Assembly: GCA_964439415.1 (NCBI GenBank) | Contig: CAYTOJ010000060.1 | Location: forward strand, 1-11,584 | Origin: CAYTOJ01 sp964439415 | GTDB taxonomy: Bacteria > Pseudomonadota > Alphaproteobacteria > Rickettsiales > CAZAGG01 | DNA length: 11,584 nt | Direction: 5' to 3' | In this document: positions 6,452 through 11,584 of the stretch, one piece after another | Layout of the letters: every line of letters starts with the position of its first letter | Position numbering within the stretch: the first letter of the stretch is position 1 | Translations under genes and position numbers: made by a program | Notes under the pieces: model-generated | Databases searched by the model: none | Seen by the model: the letters and a program-made list of their open reading frames with translations, nothing else | Told to the model about the DNA's origin: nothing

Positions 6452-6707
6452 AATACCCTCCCGGGTCTCATTCACAGCGACACCGAAATGCCGCTGAACA
6501 AAAAATTTGATACAACATCATCAGATTATCGCTAAGTTATTGTTTTTTTTTGAGGTTTTTTGATGATTTGATGAAAAGTAGGGTTTTGGGGTATTAAGCC
6601 CTTATTTTTAAAAAGTAGCTTTTGCATTGCAGCCATAAAAATATAGCCCCTGACTTCAAATGCAGATATTATATCCACATAACAGCTTTGCATTTTAGTG
6701 AATTATT
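6452..6707. other. AT-rich non-coding gap before coaE
   Basis: No gene is visible. The stretch contains a nine-T tract at 6543-6551, two related short words (AGCTTTTGCATT near 6618 and AGCTTTGCATTT near 6683), and one near-match to a DnaA box (ATATCCACA at 6671-6679, one base off TTATCCACA). It must contain the upstream signals of both coaE (+) and the small minus-strand ORF, but I cannot assign a promoter with confidence. Confidence 0.5.
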
Positions 6708-7367
6708 ATGATAATCATAGGGCTTACGGGTGGTATCGGCATGGGTAAAACCACGGCGGCAGGGTTTTTTAAAAAGCTTGGCGTGCCTGTATTCTCAGCC
6801 GACGATGCCGTGCATCATTTATTTAAAAACAATGTAAGACTTATCAATAAAATCGCTGTAGAATTCGGCACGCAAACTGTAACCAATAACGGCGGTAGAA
6901 GTGTGGTTAACAGGCGGGAGCTATCCAGGGTGGTGATGGAGGATGCGGCAAAGCTGGCGCGGCTGGAAACAATGGTGCACCCCCTGGTGAGAGAGTTAGA
7001 GCGTAAATTTGTGCATACGCACTATAGAGGCCGCCGCAAAATGGTGCTGCTGGATATTCCGCTATTGTTTGAAACCAATGCTGAAAGCCGGGTTGATTAT
7101 GTGGTAACCGTCACCGCGCCATTATTTTTGCAGAAGCAGCGGGTTCTAAGCCGCCCCGGGATGACCCCGCAGAAATTTGCATGGCTAAAATCAAGACAAT
7201 TAAATGACGCACAAAGGCGGTGCTTGAGTGATAAAACAATCCCTACCGGCATAGGTAGAAATAAAACTTTTCAGGAAGTGAAGCGGGTTGTAAAGACTTG
7301 CTGCATAGCCTCTAACGGCTGTACTGCTTGCGATCCCGCGACTACCACACCAGGCGCTGCCCGGTAG
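6708..7367 (+). CDS. coaE: Dephospho-CoA kinase
   Basis: CoaE phosphorylates the 3'-hydroxyl of dephospho-CoA, the last step of coenzyme A synthesis. The P-loop GGIGMGKT (residues 8-15) with Lys14 is at the very N-terminus, followed by SADDAVHHLF, MVHPLVRELE, LLDIPLLFET and the lid region with SRPGMTP and SRQLNDAQRR, then IPTGIGRNKTF. The length of 219 residues is slightly longer than the usual 200 or so. The last 20 or so residues are Cys/Thr-rich, do not look like the family, and lie mostly before the overlap of 26 bp with the convergent PH-domain gene, as if an earlier stop had been lost. aroE–coaE is a standard alphaproteobacterial neighbourhood, but the usual following dnaQ is absent. 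The ATG at 6708 precedes the P-loop directly. Confidence 0.93.
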   Translation: MIIIGLTGGIGMGKTTAAGFFKKLGVPVFSADDAVHHLFKNNVRLINKIAVEFGTQTVTNNGGRSVVNRRELSRVVMEDAAKLARLETMVHPLVRELERKFVHTHYRGRRKMVLLDIPLLFETNAESRVDYVVTVTAPLFLQKQRVLSRPGMTPQKFAWLKSRQLNDAQRRCLSDKTIPTGIGRNKTFQEVKRVVKTCCIASNGCTACDPATTTPGAAR

Positions 7368-7863
7368 TATACTTCTGCATTTCAAATGGGTTGCTGATAA
7401 CCGGCAGGCCGGTGATGTTCCCGGCAAAACCGCGCAGTGTAACGGTTCCGTAACCAAAAATCTGCCCCCAGAAGCTTTGGAATACTTTTATTCCGGCGAT
7501 TTTGTTTTTGTCCATCTCTATAGTTGTAACATCAAACACGCCGAACTTGGCGATAATCCTGTGATTGGTAACCACCAGTTCGGTGAAATTAGCAATTATA
7601 AAGGCATCTATCAGCTTATAGGTTCCCACCAGAAACAGAACGCTGGTTACGGCTTCAGGGAAATAGTGCATGAAATGGTATTTTCTGACAATACTGTCGG
7701 CCAATGGGCCGAAAAGCTCGCCATTTGCCCATTCCGGCAGCTTGATAGCCAGAAACATGGATTTCAGCAGAAAAAATGCCCCCGGCAGGTACACAATCCA
7801 GTGAATACGCCCACTGTACTGGATATTCTCACCATCAAACAGGATTTTAGGAATGTAATTCAT
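7342..7863 (-). CDS. Bacterial PH-domain (YdbT/DUF304-like) membrane protein
   Basis: The protein has 173 residues. Two hydrophobic segments at about 22-42 and 71-93 are likely membrane helices. They are followed by a bacterial pleckstrin-homology domain (bPH_2, formerly DUF304) at about 94-163 with the typical TELVVTNHRIIAKFGVF, a central IEMDKNKIAGI, and IFGYGTVTLRGFAG ending in NPFEMQK. The N-terminal LFDGENIQYSGRIHW box is also common in this family. Function is not established for most members; an envelope role is likely. It lies divergent from hslV and converges on coaE with a 26-bp overlap at the 3' ends. An inverted repeat GTGTAA/TTACAC lies 2-29 bp upstream of its start. Confidence 0.8.
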   Translation of the reverse strand: MNYIPKILFDGENIQYSGRIHWIVYLPGAFFLLKSMFLAIKLPEWANGELFGPLADSIVRKYHFMHYFPEAVTSVLFLVGTYKLIDAFIIANFTELVVTNHRIIAKFGVFDVTTIEMDKNKIAGIKVFQSFWGQIFGYGTVTLRGFAGNITGLPVISNPFEMQKYTTGQRLVW

Positions 7864-7865
7864 AT

Positions 7866-7892
7866 GTGTAACATAGTACTTTAATATTACAC
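7866..7892. promoter_or_regulatory. Inverted repeat upstream of the PH-domain gene
   Basis: GTGTAA at 7866-7871 and TTACAC at 7887-7892 are exact reverse complements with centres 21 bp apart, about two helical turns, immediately upstream of the minus-strand start codon. The spacing suits a dimeric regulator covering the start region. The words are short, so this is tentative. Confidence 0.25.
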
Positions 7893-7938
7893 CGAAGTTA
7901 GCATTTTGGAAAAAGAATATGCTTATATCGCTTTAAAT

Positions 7939-7969
7939 CTTGAAGCTATATAGGTATATCCTGCATTAT
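7939..7969 (+). promoter_or_regulatory. Possible heat-shock (RpoH-type) promoter for hslV
   Basis: CTTGAAG at 7939-7945 matches the -35 class of RpoH promoters. A CCTGCATTAT stretch begins 14 bp later at 7960, loosely resembling the RpoH -10. hslV is a classic RpoH target. Transcription from here would run through repeat copy B as an hslV leader. The -10 match is poor, and CTTGAAG also occurs at the apex of hairpin 1 of copy A, so the motif may belong to the repeat. Confidence 0.27.
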
Positions 7970-8105
7970 ACCAAAAACACTCGAAGAGTATTTTTGGTAT
8001 AATGTTTATTTTTTTGCGCATGGCCGCCAATCCAGCCCCATGCGCGTATATACTGTTCGCGGATTAATTGCAAAAATCCGCATTCTTGATACGCGAACAG
8101 TATAT
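7963..8105 (+). repeat. Three-hairpin dispersed element, copy B (abuts hslV start)
   Basis: Same architecture and orientation as the copy at 4379-4519. Hairpin 1 has arms 7963-7981 and 7987-8005 around CGAAG, followed by a T-rich tract (8006-8015). The central hairpin is GCGCATGG 8016-8023 with CCATGCGC 8038-8045. Hairpin 2 has perfect arms 8048-8060 and 8093-8105, with an inner GGATT/AATCC stem (8061-8065 with 8075-8079). Relative to copy A, the pairs C4461-G4519 and C4469-G4511 become A8048-T8105 and T8056-A8097, so both arms changed together. An extra small hairpin (7924-7952) precedes it and may be a decayed part. The element ends one base before the hslV ATG. Confidence 0.9.
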
Positions 8106-8106
8106 T

Positions 8107-8661
8107 ATGACTATGGAATCGAAAATGGAAATGCACGGAACTACGGTTATCTGTATCCGCAAGGGTAATGAAGTGGCAATGGGGGCGGATGGGCAGGTAT
8201 CCATCGGTTCTACAATTATGAAGGCTTCAGCCAAAAAACTCAGACGGCTGGGGGGAGGGGAAATTATAGCAGGCTTCGCGGGCTCCACCGCTGATGCGCT
8301 GACTCTGTTTGAGCGGCTGGAGAGCAAACTGGAGAAACACCCCGGCCAGTTAGCCCGTGCCTGCGTTGAACTGGCGAAGGACTGGCGGACGGATAGATAC
8401 CTGCGCCGTCTGGAAGCGCTGATGGCGGTGGCTGATGCTAAAACATCCTTCCTGCTGACAGGCAACGGTGATGTGCTGGAGCCGGAGGATGGAATAATCG
8501 CCATAGGTTCCGGCGGTAATTACGCCCTGGCCGCCGCCCGCGCCCTGATTGATGAACCGCTCAGCGCAGAGGAGATCATCCGCCGCGCCATGAAAATCGC
8601 CGGGGATATCTGCATCTACACTAACCATAACCTGACTATGGAGAAGATAACCATAGAATAA
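8107..8661 (+). CDS. hslV: ATP-dependent protease subunit HslV
   Basis: HslV (ClpQ) is the peptidase half of the HslUV proteasome-like protease in the cytoplasm. ATG 8107 gives 184 residues starting [11 protein letters not shown]; cleavage after Gly11 would expose the catalytic Thr12 of TTVICIRKG, like the short propeptide I recall for Rickettsia HslV. Further signatures: [39 protein letters not shown] (split: KLRRL, then [12 protein letters not shown]), [45 protein letters not shown], and [13 protein letters not shown]. The frame is open upstream to a TTG at 8068, but that part lies in the repeat and has no family similarity. No Shine-Dalgarno motif is seen; the bases before ATG are the right arm of the repeat's hairpin 2. 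hslU, often directly downstream, is not in the window. Confidence 0.96.
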   Translation: MTMESKMEMHGTTVICIRKGNEVAMGADGQVSIGSTIMKASAKKLRRLGGGEIIAGFAGSTADALTLFERLESKLEKHPGQLARACVELAKDWRTDRYLRRLEALMAVADAKTSFLLTGNGDVLEPEDGIIAIGSGGNYALAAARALIDEPLSAEEIIRRAMKIAGDICIYTNHNLTMEKITIE

Positions 8662-8674
8662 CCAGCAGAGCTAT

Positions 8675-9151
8675 ATGCGCTATAAGCTTATTTCAAAATT
8701 ACATTTCTTCTATGCCATTGTGCTTGCATCAGTATCAACGGGCATTGCTGCGGTTATATGGTCGGGTATAACTATTATATCTGGTTACAATCCGACTGGT
8801 GATAGTATTTACAAGCTAGTATCTCCTAATAATTATCAGGACGTTAAATGGAGAATATTTAAGGAATTATCATTTCTTCTTTTGGCAGCCCCTCCCTTAG
8901 CTTTTGTGCCAGTTCTGGTTAGTAGCTTTATCGGATTATTCTTTTTCCTGCCAAAGGGGTTGGTAAAACTGAAGCATTCTCTGATATTTGCAGGCGTAGC
9001 TGTATTTATGGCTTTTGTAATTGTAGCAATGTTTGAAAATCTGGAAATTGTGCCATTTGCATTCATATTCTGCTGGGTGATGATATGCGCGCTGATGGCC
9101 GCTGCAACGTTCTGGTTTGTTGGAGTCAGGAATAATGTAAAGGCCGTGTAA
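8675..9151 (+). CDS. Hypothetical four-helix membrane protein
   Basis: The protein has 158 residues and I do not recognise a family. Hydrophobic segments at about 11-36, 66-92, 102-120 and 126-150 suggest four membrane helices. Short basic stretches (RYKLISK at the N-terminus, KGLVKLKH near 94-101, RNNVK at the C-terminus) suggest a cytoplasmic side for the termini. It begins 13 bp after the hslV stop and its own stop abuts the next gene's ATG, so the three genes probably share a transcript. No enzymatic motif is seen. Confidence 0.68.
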   Translation: MRYKLISKLHFFYAIVLASVSTGIAAVIWSGITIISGYNPTGDSIYKLVSPNNYQDVKWRIFKELSFLLLAAPPLAFVPVLVSSFIGLFFFLPKGLVKLKHSLIFAGVAVFMAFVIVAMFENLEIVPFAFIFCWVMICALMAAATFWFVGVRNNVKAV

Positions 9152-9586
9152 ATGGCATTACCACTGAAATTACCCGGGTTTGAGGAGATTCTAAAATTGT
9201 CAGCCGAATCAGCGGCTGAGGCGGTGCTATGGTTGATCCCGCTGATGCTGCCGCAGATTTATGTTCTGCTGGATGCTGCCAAACGTAATCTGGGTTTCTC
9301 TTATCATGGCATGACGCTAACCGCCTGGGTTTTCCTTGGCATAACAGTATTTCCCGCAGCCGCGCCCACTCATAACCCCTATAGCACCGTACTGGCGGTG
9401 GCTTTTCCTGCGATTCTTCTGATTCTATATTTGTGGGAGCGTAAAAAACTGATAGCAGCGGCAATGGTGAGGCCTGTAAGCATCACCAATGTTAAAAGCA
9501 AGCTGATATTGATGATTATGGCTGGTTTTATCGCCTCCTGCATCACTCACGGTATATCCAACTTCCTGAATCTGGTAGTGCGCTAG
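9152..9586 (+). CDS. Hypothetical membrane protein coupled to the preceding gene
   Basis: The protein has 144 residues and no family is recognised. Hydrophobic segments lie at about 24-42, 55-70, 78-96 and 117-135, with an amphipathic N-terminus (PGFEEILKL) before the first. The ATG at 9152 follows the previous gene's TAA at 9149-9151 with no gap, which indicates translational coupling and suggests the two membrane proteins work together. It ends 9 bp before the stop of the convergent Sua5 gene. Codon use resembles its neighbours. Confidence 0.66.
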   Translation: MALPLKLPGFEEILKLSAESAAEAVLWLIPLMLPQIYVLLDAAKRNLGFSYHGMTLTAWVFLGITVFPAAAPTHNPYSTVLAVAFPAILLILYLWERKKLIAAAMVRPVSITNVKSKLILMIMAGFIASCITHGISNFLNLVVR

Positions 9587-9595
9587 TGGGCTGTT

Positions 9596-10564
9596 TTATA
9601 CTGCCGTTGACGAAGCGCGCCGGAGGCGATCATTAATAGCTATGCCTAGCCCATATTCCGGTATTGGCATTACAGCTATGCCCTCATATTTATTAGAATT
9701 AAGCAGGTGCATAGTTTTAAAAAGATTGGCCGCCGCCTCCGCCAGGTCACCGCTGGGGCTTAAATTCACAGTCTTTTCAGCCCCTGCTGGCACGTTGCTT
9801 CCAAAAGCTATAAGCGCCTCGCCGGGCTTAATGTGAAGCGCATTCAGTCTTATGGGTATATCAGGCGCGTAATGTTTCAACATCTGCCCCGGTGAGTGGT
9901 GCGCCTGGTTGTCGGCTACGGCTGTTAGATCAGTTAGCTTGAGTTTAAGTTCTTCTTCTATTTTCTCCCTGGCAATTGCGCCGTGCCGCAATATATGCGG
10001 CTGCGAATTGAAAAATCCGATCACGGTTGATTCCAGCCCGGCCTTACAAGCTCCGCCATCCAGTATAAGCTCTACATTGTTGTCCAGGCTGCTTGCCACA
10101 TGTTCAGCACTGGTTGGGCTGATGCCGCATGAACGGTTGGCGCTGGGCGCGGCTAATGGTGTTCCTGCCTGCCGGATAAACTCTCTCGCATCCGCTAAGT
10201 CTGGCACTCTCACCGCCAGGGTATCCAGCCCGGCACTGCATAACAGCGATACCCGGCAATCAGGTTTTCTTTTCAGAACTAGAGTTAATGAACCAGGCCA
10301 GAATTTTCTGGCAAGCGTTAATGCTATATCGTTACGCTCTACATCCGCAAAAGCTGCATCCCGGCTGTGGTAGTGAACTATAAGGGGATTAAAATCCGGG
10401 CGGTTTTTCGCCTGAAAGATTTTTGCCACGGCTGTATCGCTCGTTGCATCTGCCCCCAGGCCGTAAACGGTTTCCGTGGGAAAGGCCACCAGGCGGCCTG
10501 CGCGAATGAGGGATGCTGCGCGTTTTATATTTTCTTGTGCAAAACTTGATAAAATTTCAGGCAT
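9596..10564 (-). CDS. Threonylcarbamoyl-AMP synthase, Sua5 type
   Basis: This enzyme makes L-threonylcarbamoyladenylate from threonine, bicarbonate and ATP, the first step of t6A37 modification in ANN-decoding tRNAs. The 322-residue length marks the longer Sua5 type rather than the short TsaC/YrdC. The YrdC-fold domain (about 10-200) shows FPTETVYGLGADA, KIFQAKNRPDFNPLIVH, the WPGSLTLVL segment, AVRVPD, PLAAPSANRSCGISPTSA and LESTVIGF. A linker containing HHSPGQMLKHYAPDIP leads to the C-terminal Sua5 domain (about 225-322). It is divergent from the ParA-like gene across 69 bp and convergent with the membrane protein pair. No Shine-Dalgarno motif is evident. Confidence 0.95.
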   Translation of the reverse strand: MPEILSSFAQENIKRAASLIRAGRLVAFPTETVYGLGADATSDTAVAKIFQAKNRPDFNPLIVHYHSRDAAFADVERNDIALTLARKFWPGSLTLVLKRKPDCRVSLLCSAGLDTLAVRVPDLADAREFIRQAGTPLAAPSANRSCGISPTSAEHVASSLDNNVELILDGGACKAGLESTVIGFFNSQPHILRHGAIAREKIEEELKLKLTDLTAVADNQAHHSPGQMLKHYAPDIPIRLNALHIKPGEALIAFGSNVPAGAEKTVNLSPSGDLAEAAANLFKTMHLLNSNKYEGIAVMPIPEYGLGIAINDRLRRASSTAV

Positions 10565-10633
10565 TTATATTCACAGTTGGTTATGCACATATATAAGACA
10601 ATTACTTAGATAGTAAAATAGGGAATAATCAGA

Positions 10634-11320
10634 ATGCATGGCAAAATTATCACCGTCGCGCAGCAGAAGGGCGGAGCAGGGAAAACCACTATATCAGCGC
10701 ATCTGGCAGTAGTGCTGGCTCAAAAAGGCTTAAAAGTGGCCGTGCTGGATACTGATCCGCAGGCAAGCCTTACCGAATGGCATAAAATCCGTGAAAAAAG
10801 ATTTGGCGAGGGGTTTACCGGCCTTACCTTCATGACTATTTCCGGCTGGCGGCTGGGTAGTGAAATCTCGCGCCTCAGGAAAAGCTTTGACGCTATCGTG
10901 ATCGATAGCCCACCGCATACGGAAACAGAGGCTCGCACAGCCATCCGTTACGCTAACCTTATAGTTATTCCGGTGCAGCCAAGCCCTACTGATTTATGGG
11001 CAACGCAGGCAACGGTGGATATAGCAAAGGGGGAGAATGTGCCGTTTCTGGTGGTGCTGAACCGGGTTATGCCCAACACTAAAATAGCCGGGGTAATCGC
11101 GCAAAGTCTCACTAATTTAAGTGAAACCTGCCTTGGCAACCGGGTTAGTTATGCCTCCACCCTGATGGAAGGTATGGCAGTGACGGAGACGCACCCGCGC
11201 ACAACCGCATCGGAGGAAATGAAAATGCTGGCGCTGGAAATATGGAAAACCGTAGCCCCGGCTGAAGCTGAGGAGTCACAACAGGCAACTGAAACCACCA
11301 ATGAACTTCAGGATGCCTGA
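10634..11320 (+). CDS. ParA/MinD-family ATPase, orphan
   Basis: The protein has 228 residues. The deviant Walker A motif KGGAGKTT (12-19) carries the signature Lys12 as well as Lys17. Walker A' is LDTDPQ (38-43), and Walker B is IVIDSPPH with Asp91. The QASLTEWHK segment after Walker A' is typical of small ParA-like proteins that position plasmids, chromosomes or protein clusters by ATP-dependent dimerisation on DNA. Residues after about 205 form an acidic, Glu/Gln/Thr-rich tail. No parB, no parS-like palindrome and no cargo gene is visible, so chromosome partition is not shown; a role in positioning another cargo is equally possible. The AGGGA at 10620-10624 is a reasonable ribosome-binding site nine bases before the ATG. 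Confidence 0.88.
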   Translation: MHGKIITVAQQKGGAGKTTISAHLAVVLAQKGLKVAVLDTDPQASLTEWHKIREKRFGEGFTGLTFMTISGWRLGSEISRLRKSFDAIVIDSPPHTETEARTAIRYANLIVIPVQPSPTDLWATQATVDIAKGENVPFLVVLNRVMPNTKIAGVIAQSLTNLSETCLGNRVSYASTLMEGMAVTETHPRTTASEEMKMLALEIWKTVAPAEAEESQQATETTNELQDA

Positions 11321-11331
11321 GAGCCTGCTGC

Positions 11332-11422
11332 TGCCCCTCCTTTGTGCCCGGGAGAGGGGGCAACGGAGTAGGTTTTCTCTATGTTCCCCCTCCTGTTCAC
11401 AAAAGGGGGTTAGGGTGAGGGC
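11332..11422. repeat. GC-rich interrupted palindrome downstream of the ParA gene
   Basis: TGCCCCTC (11332-11339) pairs with GAGGGGGCA (11354-11362) with one bulge. CCCCCT (11386-11391) pairs with AGGGGG (11404-11409). CCTTTGTG (11339-11346) can alternatively pair with CACAAAAGG (11399-11407). The GGGGGTTAGGGTGAGGGC end resembles a GC-rich intergenic palindrome common in many bacterial genomes (recalled, not searched). No gene is seen in 11321-11529; a short direct repeat (TTTAAAGTT twice near 11462-11481) is also present. Confidence 0.5.
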
Positions 11423-11529
11423 AAATAGAACCTCTAACTTGTCGGGTGGTAAGATTGCTAAGTTTAAAGTTGTTTTAAAGTTATTTTCCTACAATCGAAC
11501 TGTATAAAGGGTTACAGTATGCTTGGTAT

Positions 11530-11584
11530 GTCAGAAGTCAGAAGTCAGAAGTCAGAAGTCAGAAGTCAGAAGTCAGAAGTCAGA
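11530..11584. repeat. Heptamer tandem repeat (GTCAGAA)n
   Basis: A seven-base unit GTCAGAA is repeated perfectly, nearly eight copies, up to the right edge. The true length is unknown because the window ends inside it. Similar heptameric arrays are known as short tandem repeats in several bacterial groups and are prone to slippage. Confidence 0.95.

Noticed and set aside
6452..6707. Possible replication origin in the AT-rich gap before coaE (T-tract, one near DnaA box; alphaproteobacterial oriC often lies not far from aroE–coaE)
   Set aside because: Only one imperfect DnaA-box-like word was found and no cluster; hemE and the usual flanking genes are absent.
8068..8106. Upstream TTG extension of hslV giving 13 more residues
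   Set aside because: The extension is encoded by hairpin 2 of the repeat and has no similarity to HslV; the ATG at 8107 gives a family-like propeptide.
11145..11507. Short frames over and after the ParA gene end (minus 11145-11363, plus 11301-11507)
   Set aside because: They overlap the ParA gene or the GC-rich palindrome and show no start signal or protein motif.

Overview
The gene content points to an alphaproteobacterium with moderate GC. The order efp–suhB–OmpA-like gene, the pairing of aroE with coaE, the Rickettsia-like HslV with a short propeptide, and the lysine-type EF-P all fit that class. In-frame palindromic insertions and dispersed hairpin repeats suggest a Rickettsiales-like or other host-associated or metagenomic lineage; this last step is inference. 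The window starts inside a dispersed repeat and ends inside a heptamer tandem repeat, so it may be a complete short contig broken at repeats at both ends.

Layout: 1-127 is the tail of a BrnA-type antitoxin whose visible 5' end is repeat sequence. Next come a PAS/HisKA protein with a degenerate ATPase domain (266-1501, +) and smpB (1534-1992, +). Facing them on the minus strand is the cluster efp (4601-5167), suhB (3552-4349) and a proline-rich OmpA-family protein (2079-3530), with repeat copy A between efp and suhB. aroE (5278-6258, +) is divergent from efp and carries an extra segment of about 48 residues encoded by a palindromic DNA insert. Between aroE and coaE is an AT-rich gap with a 34-codon zinc-ribbon ORF on the minus strand. 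coaE (6708-7367, +) converges on a bacterial PH-domain membrane protein (7342-7863, -). Repeat copy B then ends one base before the hslV start codon (8107-8661, +). Two small membrane proteins follow hslV where hslU would often lie. A Sua5-type tRNA threonylcarbamoyladenylate synthase (9596-10564, -) is divergent from an orphan ParA-like ATPase (10634-11320, +).

Most genes are housekeeping: trans-translation, EF-P, shikimate and CoA synthesis, protein quality control, and tRNA t6A. The unusual material is the repeat biology. One element of about 141-143 bp with three hairpins is present in two full copies plus a fragment. Its 34-nt core is identical between the full copies, while the flanking stems differ but keep pairing through compensatory changes. 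A second, unrelated palindromic element sits in frame inside aroE. I did not recognise either element as a named family.
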